DNA from: Dryomyza anilis
Taxonomy: Eukaryota > Arthropoda > Insecta > Diptera > Dryomyzidae
NCBI GenBank assembly: GCA_951804985.1
Contig: OX638131.1
Coordinates: 106,722,464-106,786,463, forward strand
Direction of reading: 5' to 3'
DNA: 64,000 nt
This document shows positions 10,695 to 22,884 of the stretch, piece after piece (positions within the stretch are counted from its first letter, which is position 1; the number at the start of each line of letters is the position of its first letter). The notes under the pieces were generated by a model. That model made no database searches and was not told the origin of the DNA. It worked only from the letters and a program-made list of their open reading frames with translations. Both the position numbers and the translations under genes were made by a program.

Positions 10695-13030
10695 AAATTT
10701 AATTTTTTACTAAACATATTCAATTTTTCACTTATAATTTAATTTTGCATTTATAATTTATGTTTTCATTAAAAATTCAAATTTTAAATTCATTTTTTCA
10801 CTAAAAATTCAATTATTCTCTAAAATTCAATTATTCACTAAAAATTCAATTTTTCACTAAAAATTCAATTTTTCACTCTAAATTCAATTTTTCACTAAAA
10901 ATTCAATTTTTCACTAAAAATTCAATTTTTCACTAAAAATTCAATTTTTTACTAAAAATTCAACTAAATTCACTAAAAATTCAATTTTTCACTAAAAATT
11001 TAAATTTTCACTAAAAATTCAAATTTTTACTAAAAAGTCAATTTTTCCATAAAAAAATTAAATTTTACACTAAAAATTCAACTATTTACTAAAAATTCAA
11101 TTATTTACTAAAAATTCAATTTTTCACTAAAAAATCGAATTTTTCACTAAAAATTCAATTATTCACTAAAAATTCAATATATCATTTTAAATTAAATTTT
11201 TTATTAAAAATTCAATTTGTAACGAAAAATTCAATTTTTCACTAAAAATTCAATTTTTCACTAAAAATTCAATTTTTCACTAAAAATTCAATTTTTCACT
11301 AAAAATTCAATTTTTCACTAAAAATTCAATTTTTCACTAAAAATTCAATTTTTCACTAAAAATTCAATTTTTCACTAAAAATTCAATTTTTCACTAAAAA
11401 TTCAATTTTTCACTAAAAATTCAATTTTTCACTAAAAATTCAATTTTTCACTAAAAATTCAATTTTTCACTAAAAATTCAATTTTTCACTAAAAATTCAA
11501 TTTTTCACTAAAAATTCAATTTTTCACTAAAAATTCAATTTTTCACTAAAAATTCAATTTTTCACTAAAAATTCAATTTTTCACTAAAAATTCAATTTTT
11601 CACTAAAAATTCAATTTTTCACTAAAAATTCAATTTTTCACTAAAAATTCAATTTTTCACTAAAAATTCAATTTTTCACTAAAAATTCAATTTTTCACTA
11701 AAAATTCAATTTTTCACTAAAAATTCAATTTTTCACTAAAAATTCAATTTTTCACTAAAAATTCAATTTTTCACTAAAAATTCAATTTTTCACTAAAAAT
11801 TCAATTTTTCACTAAAAATTCAATTTTTCACTAAAAATTCAATTTTTCACTAAAAATTCAATTATTCACTAAAAATTCAATTTTTCACTAAAAATTCAAT
11901 TTTATACTAAAAATTCAATTTTTCACTAAAAATTCAATTTTATACTAAAAATTCAATTTTTTCACTAAAAATTCAATTTTTCACTAAAAATTCAATTTTT
12001 CACTAAAAATTCAATTTTTCACTAAAAATTCAATTTTTCACTAAAAATTCAATTTTTCACTAAAAATTCAATTTTTTACTAAAAATTCAATTTTTCACTA
12101 AAAATTCAATTTTTCACTAAAAATTCAATTTTTCACTAAAAATTCAATTTTTCACTAAAAATTCAATTTTTCACTAAAAATTCAATTTTTCACTAAATAT
12201 TCAATTTTTCACTAAAAATTCAAGTTTTCACTAAAAATTCAATTTTTCACTAAAAATTCAAATTTTCACTTAAAATTCAATTTTTCACTAAAAATTCAAT
12301 TTTTCACTAAAAATTCAATTTTTCACTAAAAATTCAATTTTTCACTAAAAATTCAATTTTTCACTAAAAATTCAATTTTTCACTAAAAATTCAATTTTTC
12401 ACTAAAAATTCAATTTTTCACTAAAAATTCAATTTTTCACTAAAAATTCAATTTTTCACTAAAAATTCAATTTTTCACTAAAAATTCAATTTTTCACTAA
12501 AAATTCAATTTTTCACTAAACATTTTATTTTTCACTTAAAATTCAATTTTTCATTTAAAATTCAATTTTTCACTAAAAGATCAATTTTTCACTAAAAATT
12601 AAATAGTGAAAAATTCAAATTTTCTCTAAAAATTCAATTTTTCACTATTAATTCAATTTTTCACTATTAATTCAATTTTTCACTGAAAATTCAATTTTTC
12701 TTTAAAAATTCAATTTTTCTTTAAAAATTCAATTTTTCACTAAAAAATTCAATTTTTCACTAAATATTCAATCATTAAAAATGCAACTTTTTACTAAAAA
12801 TTCAAATTTTCACTAAAGTTTAAATTTTTCACTAAAAATAAAATTTTTCACTAAAAATTAAATTTTTGAATATTTCACTAAAATTCAATTTTTCACTAAA
12901 ATTTAAATTTTTCACTAAAATTTAAATTTTTCACTTAAAATTCAATTTTTCACTAAAAATTAAATTTTTCACTAAAATGAAATTTTTCACTCAAAATAAA
13001 AAAAAATCAATTTTCTCAAAAAATTGAATA
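10695..13030 (+). repeat. 19-bp satellite array 1 (forward orientation)
   Basis: About 120 head-to-tail copies of the 19-bp unit CAATTTTTCACTAAAAATT. The core at about 11230-11860 holds some 33 nearly identical copies. The edges (10695-11220 and 12520-13030) are degenerate, with indels and substitutions. This is the pattern expected if unequal exchange homogenises the centre. Each unit is a dyad, AATTTTT-CACT-AAAAATT, with 7-bp arms. No open frame of note. Confidence 0.97.
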
Positions 13031-14589
13031 TTTCTCTAAAAATTTACTTGTACTATAAAACTTCAAATTAATCCAAACCCTTTTAATTGCTTCATATTGT
13101 TTTTAATCGTACAAATCTGTTTTATTTTTTAATTGAATTAAATAATAAAATTCCTTTACGACTTCCTCTTATACCATAAGCCAGAAACACAGCAAAATCA
13201 TCGGGGAAAAAGCGCTTAAAATTTTAAACCTTTTTTCCGGCTGAATGAAAAACGTATTAAATTTTCATAAGTGCGTCACATATGTTGTATTGAAGTAAGG
13301 GCTGCCAAATGAAAACAAAAAAGCAAAAAAAAAGATATAGACTAACCGACAGATATTTCATTTGTATTTGGATTTGTATCTGCGTCTGCCTCGTTGAAGT
13401 GTCAGTACTGTGACGACTGAATGTCTGTCTGTCTGACTGACTGAATAACTACAGATACATTATACAGATACAATTTAAACTTCAAGTGTATTCGATGTAC
13501 CAACCAACGCAATACAACGCGCACTTGTGCCGCTGTTGAAAGCGGAATTTAAATTTCGTTCATAAAAAGCAACAATAAAATACACCCTACACAAATAATC
13601 CCTTTCACCAAAAATCCACACTTCAAACTTATAGCTGTAGTAGATACGCACTACATCCAGATTGTATCTAATAAATACTTTAGGCTGCCAACAAAGAAAT
13701 TTAAATGCAAATTAGTAGCTACAACAATTATACACATATAAAAAGCAACAACAACAACAATTAGAACATAAATTATGTTTAACAACAACAACAATAGCAG
13801 CACGCAGCGCACAACCATGATGTATCTTACAGATACTTTTCATGCTGCTTTGTAGAAAATATATATTTTTATAATAATAGATTTTCTTTTTTTTTTAATT
13901 TGTTGTTGTTATGAAACACCGCAGCACCAAGAAATGTTTCAGCTATTATAATAGGTTTTTATTTTCTCTTAAACGACACTTGAAATGGCCTCATATATTT
14001 TGTATCTTGTATCTGTGAGGGTACGCGGTACTTACATTATTTAAAATTACATATATATTTTAGGCAATTTATTAATAATATTTTGCGTTTAATTTATTGA
14101 GATATTCCTTTTTTTTATATGCAAGAAAATTTATTTACGGAGATTTCACAGTAATAACATTAAATAAGAAAATGCAGTAAAATTTGTTTTTTTTTTAAAT
14201 TTTTGTTTTTTTCCCGTTTTATATATATTTTTTCATATTTTTTATCATTTTTTTTTTAATTTTTTTTAATTTTGATTTTTTTTTTTGTATTTTTTATTTT
14301 ATTTATATTTTTTTTTTTGCAACTTATTTGATTTGTGAAGTCATATTTTTTATATAGCATAAACATAAAAAACTTGATTTTCTTCAGCTCCAATTATAAA
14401 ACCAGACGATGCACCCATGCAACAGCAACATATATGTGTTGGTTGCATTCCATTTTGTTGTTGCGACCAGCATAGTCTCAAACATATAATTATGATATCG
14501 AAAAATAAGCGCCAGACATTTGATTGAGCGTCTGTCTGCAACGCCGCACTGATTTGAATATAGAGGGGGAAATATATCGTAAATAGCAG
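13031..14589. other. Unique sequence, possible regulatory content, no gene recognised
   Basis: More balanced composition at about 13140-13850. There is a GTCTGTCTGTCTGACTGACT microsatellite near 13422-13445, CAA-rich simple repeats near 13745-13800, and several AGATAC/GTATCT words. T-rich low complexity runs at 14180-14330. Small frames at 14350-14665 (-) are unconvincing. Confidence 0.45.
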
Positions 14590-15795
14590 AATTTTGTACT
14601 ATTTTAATTTTATAATAGTTTTTACTGTATAACAGTTTTTTGTATTTACAGCTTTTATTGTACATGTTTTTCTGTCGAACAGTTATTACTTTATAACAGT
14701 TTTGACTGTATAACAGTTTTACTGTATAACAGTTTTACTGTATAACAGTTTTACTGTATAGCAGTTTTACAGTATAACAGCTTTAACAGTATTATAGTTT
14801 TTATTGCATAACAATTTTTACTGCATAACAGTTTTACTTTATAACAGTATTTTCTTTATAACACTTTTGACTGTATAACAGTTTTTTTTTTAAAATAGCC
14901 TTGTTATATTATAACAGTTTTAATGCATAACAGTTTTTACTGTATAACAGTTTTTACTGTAAAAAGTTTTAACTGTAATAAAGTTTTTACTTTACAACAG
15001 TTTTACTGTAAAACAGTTTTTACTGTATAATAGTTTTTACTGTATAATAGTTTTTACTGTATACCGGTTTTAACTGTATAATAATTTTGAGTGTATAAAA
15101 GCTTTTACTGAATAAAAGTTTTTACTATATAACATGTTTTACTACATAACAGTTTTAACTGTATACCAGTTTTTACTGTATACCAGTTTTTACTGCATAC
15201 CAGTTTTTACTGTATAACAGTTTTTCTTACTGTATAGCAGTTTTTTTGTATTTACAGCTTTTATTGTATATGTTCTTATGTATAACAGTTTTAACTTTAT
15301 AACAGTTTTGACTGTATACAAGTTTTTACTGCATAACAGTTTTTACTGTATAACAGTTTTACTGTATTGCAGTTTTAACAGTATAACAGTATTTACTGAG
15401 TAACAGTTTTATGCATAACAGTTTTTACTATAAAAAAGTTTTTACTGTAGAAAAGTTTTTAGTACAATAAAGTTGTTACTGTCTAACAATTTGTACTGTA
15501 TAACAGTTTATACTGTATACCAGTTTTGACTGTATAACAAATTTGAGTGTATAACAGTTTTTACTATATAACAGTTTTTACTCTATAACAGTTTTTATTC
15601 TATAACAGTTTTTACTATATAACAGTTTTTAGTGTATAACAGTATTTACTGTATAACAATTTTTTCCTGTATAACAGTTTTTTTATTGTTTGAGTGTTTT
15701 TATTGTATACCAGTTTTTACTGTATAACAGTTTTTTATACTGTATAACAATTTTAACAGTTTTTTTGTCATTGATTTTTACTGTTTTTTTTTTAC
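14590..15795. repeat. 18-bp minisatellite, about 60 units
   Basis: Degenerate copies of an ~18-bp unit, ACTGTATAACAGTTTTT and variants with one more or fewer T, or CC replacing CA (TATACCAG). The unit has two overlapping dyads: ACTGT-ATA-ACAGT within the unit and ACAGT-TTTT-ACTGT across the junction. A ~70-bp piece with TTTTGTATTTACAGCTTTTATTGTA near 14638 recurs near 15246, showing a larger duplication of roughly 600 bp. Confidence 0.95.
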
Positions 15796-17504
15796 TGTAA
15801 CAATTAAATTATTTTTTGAAAAATACGTTGATTGTTGTCACTTTAAGGTTGTTGTTGCTGTTACTGCTAATATTGTTGTTGAAAATAAAAATCAAATCAA
15901 CAACAATAGCGGTAACATTTTGGCAACAGCAACAACAGTAGTAGCAACAACAAAAAAAATACTACGTTGACTTTTAGTTAAATTGAGCTCGAAACAGTGT
16001 GGACGCAACGGTAAGCCTCTTTCAAGTATTTTTTTTTTGTTGTTGTTGTAGCTCATGTTGTTATTGTTTTGGTTACAAAATTTTTACTGTTGCTACTTTG
16101 ACTATGCAGCAACTTTTGAATGGTTTGTTGCTGCAGACTAAAGTCAAAAATTGGTTCTTGGGGGCTTTTTTTGTTTTCAGAAGCTAGGTGCTTTGCTCGA
16201 TTTTTCGTATGTAGATCTGAATAGTCAGCATTTTGGTTGGCACCCATTTTTGATTTTATACAAAAGTCGCATGTTGTAGTACGAAAAGTAATACCGGACG
16301 AGCAAACATTTCAGACACCTTGCTACAGTCTAATAATAGTCTTTGCCTTCTTGTCTAGTAATATATGGTAGAGGGGTGTTTTTTTGTGTTGCTGTTTTTT
16401 AGGAGTTTGTTGTTCAAATTTGCTGTAACTAGTAAAACAATCATAAAGTGTGAATTACAAACATGCGCCACAAAATACACAACACTTGAAAGTTTTTAGG
16501 AGTTTTTGTTTGTCAGGTTCTGCTGCAATTTTTGCTGAATCGTCGTTGCATTTTTGTGACTTTGATGCATTTTCTTTGTTTTAGTGTCAAAAAGGTACTG
16601 TTGCAGGCCTTTTTTTGTTTGCATTTTTCTTTATTAAACACATAAAATTTACATAAATAAAGGCGCAAATATTTATAGGTGGTGTGTTATACGAAAAAAG
16701 TAGAAGATTTCTAAATTCCTAATGATTTTGAAATTTTTATAGGACTTCGAATTTCATTTTGGAATAAAATGGAATATATGAAAATTATAGAAATATTTAA
16801 ATCAAAAACCATTTTCTGACCTGACCTTAAATTCAATTCTTTTGCAACAACAATAAATGTTGTCATTCTACATTTCACAGTTACAATGAAACCTAATAAC
16901 CCCATAAACTGACCTCAAAAATGTCAGCACTTTAAATGCAAAGAAACAAAATGTATCACCACTCAGAAGTATCTTGAACAGTCGGAGAACAACTAACTGT
17001 AAAGCAAAAGAACAAATGTAAAACGATTTCCCAACAGTAATCGAAACCGAATATCGAATTAATAAATGTATCAAGTTGACTTGACTGAAGGTAAACCTAA
17101 AGAAAAAAACATAATGCAAAAAATGTGACTATAAAAATGCATAAACTGCAAGAAATGGCAATCGAAAGAAGAGCGCGGCAAAGAGAGAAGAGTTATAAGA
17201 AATGTAAAAACGTTTCTTACAACCTTCGAGAGACAATTGAACAGGGAGTAAGAAAGAGACAGAGAGAGAAAGCGCATTAAACTGACAGCAACAAGAGTGT
17301 CGCCCTCTGGTGACTTGTATTGCAAATGAAAGCACATTGACAGATCGACGTTACAAATAAATTATACAATGAAAAAGGTGACAAATAAATGTAGACGTTG
17401 CACGGGGTTGTGACGTCTATAACATGTGTGATGCAAAGAACAACATGTTAGGCGTTGAGCCAAATTCGGCAAAATAGAAAAGAAAAAAAATCTTAGGACA
17501 AAAT
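15796..17504. other. Unique sequence with GTT/CAA simple repeats, no gene recognised
   Basis: GTTGTTGTTGCTGTTACTGC-type stretches occur at 15848-15960 and 16040-16060. From about 16250 to 17500 the sequence looks unique. Overlapping minus-strand frames at 16868-17337 (up to 88 codons) lack recognisable features. Confidence 0.45.
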
Positions 17505-18072
17505 CATAGGACAAAAGTGGGGAAAATATGAAATTGTAAGCAGTCTCAGTGATAGTTCAAAAAGATGCAGAAAAAAGAGTACAATAGAATTATTTTAAAA
17601 TAATATAAAAAGTAAAACGTCTTCGATGAGTTCTAGAAAAGGGCTTTTTTATTTTCAAAACTGAGAAAAAAATATAAAATTGTGTTCAAATTCAAAAAGG
17701 TGCTGAAAAAAGAGTACACAAACAGTACAAAAAAATAATATAAAAAGAGTATACAAAGTAAATCGCGCTAAAAGTCTTCAATGAGTTCTATAGTAGGGTT
17801 GTGTAGTCTTTTTTTTTATTTCCAAAACTGGGAAAAATATGAAACTGTGAGCTGTCTCAGTATTCAAGTGCAAACAGATTCTGAAAAAAGAGTACAAAAA
17901 CTGTAAAAAAAATATTATAAAAAGTGTATAAAAAGTAAATCGCGCTAAAGGTCTTCAATGAGTTCTAGAATAGTGTGTTATAGTCTTTTTTTATTTTCAA
18001 AACTGGAAAAAATATGAAATTGTGCGCAATCTCAGTGAATGTTCAAATAGCTTCTGAAAACAGAGTACACAA
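17505..18072. repeat. Tandem repeat of ~155-177 bp, about 3.5 copies
   Basis: Each copy runs GAGTTCTAG, a CTTTTTTTATTTTCAAAACTG segment, GAAAAATATGAAA(T/C)TGTG, a CTCAGTG-type segment, CTGAAAAAAGAGTACA, then AAAGTAAATCGCGCTAAA and GTCTTCAATGAG. GAGTTC starts at 17628, 17783 and 17960. The last copy is cut by the TIR of the next element at 18073. Confidence 0.9.
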
Positions 18073-18501
18073 CCCTAGTAGAAATTTGCCTGATGCGCCA
18101 TCGGGAAATGATCAGGTTTTCGTTGGGTAAGCCCTATTAGAGAAAATATGATCATTGCCTTTGCATGCCCTTATCATGCTTACCATAGCAGGGTTTACAT
18201 TATCTAAACAGTCAATGTTCCCGATCATAGCTACATTATTTGTTTCTCATAACGAAATTAGCATCAGGCAATGATCGAGATTAATTAGAGAAACCCTATT
18301 ATGCTCGGGCTCAGACAAGGCAATTGTCGGGTAAATATTAAAATGGGGAATTGCCCGATCAGTACATGATCATGGCCTGAGGTCAATACATGATCAGGAC
18401 ACTGCGTTACAAGGACATTATGGGCCTCGTCATATCGCGATCATCTCAAATAATGACATGATCACTTCATGACCATAGCCCTACCAAAATGTCTACTAGG
18501 G
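18073..18501. mobile_element. MITE-like element with CCCTAGTAGA terminal inverted repeats
   Basis: 429 bp bounded by perfect 10-bp inverted repeats CCCTAGTAGA (18073-18082) and TCTACTAGGG (18492-18501). These extend to about 15 of 18 matches. The interior is distinct from the surroundings, being GC-richer and dense in TGATCA/GATCAT words. No coding capacity. The flanking octamers GTACACAA and AAACACCA match at 5 of 8 positions, possibly a decayed 8-bp target duplication, as made by hAT or P-type transposases. The class is not established. Confidence 0.6.
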
Positions 18502-18792
18502 AAACACCACTATTTTTTTCATGCTAGAAAAGTCCTCTGTTTTTGTTATAGAAAGCGCGGTAATTTTTTTTATTCCAAAAATGCCCGGTTAAACCTTTTT
18601 TTTTTGTTCCAGAAAAGGATGATAAAGTTTCTTTTTCCGATAAAGCCTTTTTTAAATACATGCATTTCTTTTTAGTGCATTTCTTTTTAGTGCGCGATAA
18701 AGTACATTTTTTAATCTAAACCAGTTGGGAAGGTTAGATCACATGGGAAATTTTAAAGTAGGTGTAATTATGATAGTTAGGATTATCAAAAT
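18502..18792. repeat. Degenerate CGGTAAAGCC-type tandem array, left part
   Basis: Loose repeats of roughly 45-55 bp built as TTCCAGAAAA, GCGCGGTAA or GATAAAG, then CCTTTTTTT. The same array resumes at 19500, so the DINE-1-like element appears to have inserted into it. Confidence 0.6.
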
Positions 18793-19281
18793 TATAGTCG
18801 GTCTAAGCCGACTATAAATACCCTACACATATGTGTGGTTACCATTCAAAGTGATATAAAGGTCACCAGGGTATATGAATCCTGAAAATAACTACAAACA
18901 TTTAATCGCTGAAGAATTTCCATTCATTTGATACCCATATTTACAAATGGGTAGGTGTACCGAATTTCGATTTTTTTTTTTGTGAACCACAAGTCTTTTC
19001 GCCGGAAAACATTATTATCATGTATTTGAGCATGATGTCAATATATATTTGACCAAAAAAGTTTACCTAAGCACGTATACATAAAAATTGATCTTTATAT
19101 GTACATTTTATATGAGGTATTTGAACATAAGTGGTCGGATCATAGGTCACAATGGATCGATCTCGCCAATTTTTTCGCACATACAGCGTAGGTATATTAG
19201 TAATCTAAGTTATAAGTTTCATTTATCTAGCTCTTCAATTTTAAAAGTCTTAGGGATTTCAACAGACAGACAGACGGACAG

Positions 19282-19335
<54 letters not shown>

Positions 19336-19491
19336 GGACAGACAGACGGACAGACGGACATCGCTAAATCGACTCAGGAGGTCATGCTGATCATGAATAT
19401 ATATACTTTTCCATACCGGAGATGCTTCCTTCTGGGTGTTACAAACGGCGTACCAAACTGAATATACCCTTTCACTTTTAGTGTAGGGTAT
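18793..19491. mobile_element. DINE-1/mini-me-like (Helentron-associated) non-autonomous element
   Basis: The left end has a perfect hairpin TATAGTCGG-TCTAAG-CCGACTATA (18793-18816), followed by ATACCCTACAC (18818-18828). The right end has the inverse, GTGTAGGGTAT (19481-19491). The interior carries a CAGA/CGGA tetranucleotide run (19262-19361), then a core with GATCATGAATATATATACTT and GCTTCCTTCTGGGTGTTACA. A (GTCY)n microsatellite beside a conserved core is the layout described for Drosophila mini-me/DINE-1 elements, and the core resembles them as I remember. It has no ORF of its own; the 100-codon frame at 19088-19390 is only the microsatellite in translation. Confidence 0.78.
19262..19361. 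repeat. CAGA/CGGA tetranucleotide microsatellite
   Basis: About 24 tetranucleotide units, mostly CAGA with interspersed CGGA, internal to the DINE-1-like element. Confidence 0.95.
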
Positions 19492-19985
19492 AAAAATACC
19501 CGTAAAGGAATTTTTCTCGTTCTATAGAAACGCGACAAACTTCCAGAAAATAGTGAAAAAGTATTTTTGTAGAAGAGCTCGGTAATACCATTTTTTTGTT
19601 CCAGAAAAATGCGATAAAGTATCGTTGTTTCAATCTATAAAAGCGACGTTTTTATAACTAGAATTTTCAAGTATTCTCTGTTAGAAAAGCGTGGTAAAGC
19701 CTATTTTAAATTCCATTTAATCGTGGTAAAGCTATTTTTTAGTCCCAGAAAAAATGGTCTTGGTTTTTTTTTGGTTCGTTTTTTGAGTGCGCGCATTTTT
19801 TAAATTTTAAAAAATACCCGAACGATAAAGCCTCTTTTTAATTTCAGAAATGTGCGGTATATAGTTTCTTTTTGGTTCTAGAAAGCTCGGTAAAACTTTT
19901 TTTAGTTTCCAAAAGTTTCATTTAAGTCTTTTATTAGTACTTAAAAATGCGCATTAAACCTTTTTTTTTTTGTTCTTTGCTGCCA
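19492..19985. repeat. Degenerate CGGTAAAGCC-type tandem array, right part
   Basis: Continuation of the array at 18502-18792: TTCCAGAAAAATGCGATAAA, GTTCTAGAAAGCTCGGTAAA, AAATGCGCATTAAACC and similar, each with a T run. Confidence 0.65.
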
Positions 19986-21059
19986 AAACAGCTGATTTAC
20001 GTTGTCTCCTTCACGACCTTTTTCACATGAATTTAGTGCTTAATTTCTCGAGTATTTTTTTCATCTTTTGCGCCATCTGGCAACACTTTCGCATTTATTA
20101 TGCAACTATTTAGCATAATTCTGTTGTCTCAATCGTTTGTGTGTGTGTGATTTTTATATATATTTTTTATTATTTTTTGTGCAGTATAACTGCCAAAATA
20201 GCAATGAATACAAATTTAGCTAAAACAACAAAACCAATATATAAAATGCATACAAAATCAAAATTATCGCAACGACAATAAATATTTGCAATTTTAATTT
20301 TATTATTTCTTGCACTTTGTTGTCGTCGACTTGCTTTTTTTATTGCCGATCCAACAGTTTTCGAGGTGGTTTTTAGGGTCGTTTGCATAAGCGAGTTTTG
20401 AAGTCTTTTATAAATATTTAAAATAAAAATGTTAATAAAAAAAATACAAATTTAAATTAAAATAAATAAAAAGGAATAAAATAAATAATATTAAAATTTA
20501 TAAAATTAAAACTCTATAAAATATATTAAAAAATGAATTCAATAAAAATATGAATTGTTAAATTATGCATTCTATAATTAAGGCTATTAATAAATTGAAA
20601 ATGTTGAATTTTGATAGTAATTTTTTTATAGTTTTATTAGTATTTATAATTTTTATAAGTTTTCTTATTTTTATAGTTTTCATAATTTTTAATAAGTTTT
20701 TAGCTGCATGTGTTGAAGCCTCACATAAAATAAGCGAATTTAATCGGTTTTTAAAAATCTCTTAATTTGGCCGATCATTAAGAGGATCATTTATCAAAAA
20801 AAAAAAAAAATAAAAAAAATTAAACTCCAACTGTTTTACAACACGTCGTTGTTGCTCCGAAGGTCAACTAGGCGGTTACCTAATAAACATTGCGTAAAAT
20901 TGTGAATTAATATAATTAATAAATATGAATAAATATATACATAATATACATAATTCTTGCTATAACTACACTGTGGAAAAAAACACTTTTCAATTTTAGG
21001 AAAAAGTAAAAAAAAAGTATACGAAATGTTTTTATCTAAACCCATCTAAACTCATTGAT
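19986..21059. other. Unique AT-rich sequence, no gene recognised
   Basis: GTGTGTGTG near 20140 and A-rich stretches at 20430-20560 and 20795-20820. The frames at 20170-20388 (-) and 20565-20765 (+) are short; the latter is Ile/Phe-rich, as expected from AT bias. Confidence 0.45.
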
Positions 21060-21841
21060 ACTAAGAAACACAACAACTTGGTTTTAAGAACATAATTCTT
21101 GATTCGAATAAGTTTTTTTTTATAGCTTTCAAAACTTGGTTTTAAGAACATACTTCTTGATTTGAATAAGTTTTTTTTATATAGCTTTCAAAAAGGTAAT
21201 CACAAATATTTTTATTGAATTAATGTTTTGGCTATGGTACATGAATAAAAGGATACAGGTATTGATATTAAGAAACAGAACAACTTGGCTTTTAAAAATT
21301 TAATTATGAATATACTTCTTGATTCGTAGAAGTCTTTATCATAGCTTTCAAAAAAAAAAAAAGGAATTGAATTCTTTACTTGAATCAAAGAAGTTTTTAT
21401 TACGTTTTTTATTACTTGTTGTGTCGTAGAAGATGTTTTATCAAAAAAAAAAATAAAAAAACGGATGTTTTCAGATCATTTTGTTCGTCACTATTCCAAA
21501 AGTTATCTTGCATATTCTTCTTGATTCCAAGAAGTTAAAACTGTAGCTATCAAATAAGTAGTCATGCATAATTTTCTTGTATTGCAGAAGTTAAGTTCTT
21601 GGCTATCAAAAACTTAATCACAAATATTCTTCAAAAATTTCTGAATATTATTTGTTTTAGTTGCTATCAAAAATGTAAACACGAATTTTCTTTTTAAGTC
21701 ATACAAGTTAAGTTCGTAACTATCGGAAATTCCGTATCTCGTATGTTCTTCTAGAGTCGAAAAAGTTAATTTTGTGACTATGTAGTGATTTTTTGAGTCG
21801 AAGAAGTTATGTTCGTCAACAAAGTAATCACGAATATTCTG
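21060..21841. repeat. Degenerate tandem repeat with TTCTTGATTCGAA words
   Basis: Two close copies of ~62 bp (ACTTGGTTTTAAGAACATA, CTTGATT(C/T)GAATAAGTT, ATAGCTTTCAAAA) near 21073 and 21131 are followed by looser relatives. These contain ATTCTTCTTGATTC, AAGAAGTTAA, GCTATCAAA and AATCACGAATATTCT at spacings of roughly 65-130 bp, ending in a 22-A run. Confidence 0.75.
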
Positions 21842-22620
21842 CAAAAAAAAAAAAAAAAAAAAAACTGAAGATGAAGGACTGAAAAAAAAAATAATTGAAA
21901 AGAAGAGTTGAAAATAAGAATAAAAATGAAAGAAAATGCGTCGAGAAGAATTGAGGAAGAACTGTTGAAGATCTGAAGACGAACTTAAGAAGAACTGAAG
22001 AAGTACTGGCGAAAAACTGAATAAGAACTGAAGGCGAACTGACGAAGTACTGAAGAAGAAATGAAAAAGAACTGAAGAAAAACTGAAGAAAAATTGAAAA
22101 AGAACTGAAAATGAACTGAAGAAGAATTGAAGAAGAATTGGAGAAGAACTAAAGAAGAACTGAAGAATAACTGAAAAGAACTGAAGAAGAACTGATGAAG
22201 AACTGAAGAAGCACCGAAGTAGAATTGAAGAAGAACTGATGAAGAACTGAAGAAGAAATGAAGAAGAACTGAAGAAGAACTGAAGAAGAACTGAAAAAGA
22301 ACTGAAGAAGAACTGAAGAAGAACAGAAGAAGAACTGAAGTATAACAGAAGACGAACTGAAGAAGAATTGAAGAAGAACCGACCAAAAAAGAACTGAAGA
22401 TAAACTGAAGAATAACTGAAGAATAACTGAAGAAAGACTGAGAAAAACTGGAGAACAACTGAAATGAATTGAAGAAGAACTGATGAAGTACTGAAGAAGA
22501 ACTGATGAAGTACTGAAGAAGAACTGATGAAGTACTGAAGAAGAACTGAAGATGAACTGAAGAAAAACTAAAGAAAAATTGAAGAAAATCTGACGACAAA
22601 CTGAAGAAGAATTAAAATTT
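21842..22620. repeat. 12-bp GAACTGAAGAAG-type minisatellite, purine-rich
   Basis: It starts with an A run of about 22 bases, then many units of GAACTGAAGAA(G/A) with variants (GAACTGATGAAG, GAAGTACTGAAG). The + strand is mostly purine. The minus strand stays open for up to 204 codons as a Phe/Ser/Val/Leu repeat, which is a translation of the repeat and not a gene. Confidence 0.95.
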
Positions 22621-22884
22621 TTGGCACAGTCGAGGAAGTTTAAAAACATTTCTTGGACGTATTTCTAGCGGGGAAAGACGGAGATTTTATCACATTTATC
22701 CATTCCATTTATCTGCGTGTTTGTCAGATATATGCCTGAAATAATCCTAAAAAAAAATGATAAAAGTGGTGTCTCGGGAACAACGGAAGTAAAAAAAAGA
22801 ACTAAAGACGAAAAACTGAAGAAGAAAAAGTGTAAAAATTTTTATTGACCTAAAGAAAATTTGTTTTTTTAAAGAGACTAAAGA
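22621..22884. other. Spacer between two purine-rich arrays
   Basis: Largely non-repetitive: GGCACAGTCGAGGAAG, then ATTTATCCATTCC and mixed sequence. Short GAAGAAGAAA pieces appear toward the right end. Confidence 0.55.

Noticed and set aside
10695..13030. CRISPR array
   Set aside because: The repeats are contiguous with no unique spacers, and the sequence is clearly from an animal genome.
19088..19390. 100-codon + strand frame
   Set aside because: Its second half is the CAGA microsatellite of the DINE-1-like element.
21985..22649. Minus-strand frames of 204 and 166 codons with Phe-Phe-Ser-Ser repeats
   Set aside because: Direct products of the 12-bp GAACTGAAGAAG minisatellite, which has no stop in two frames.
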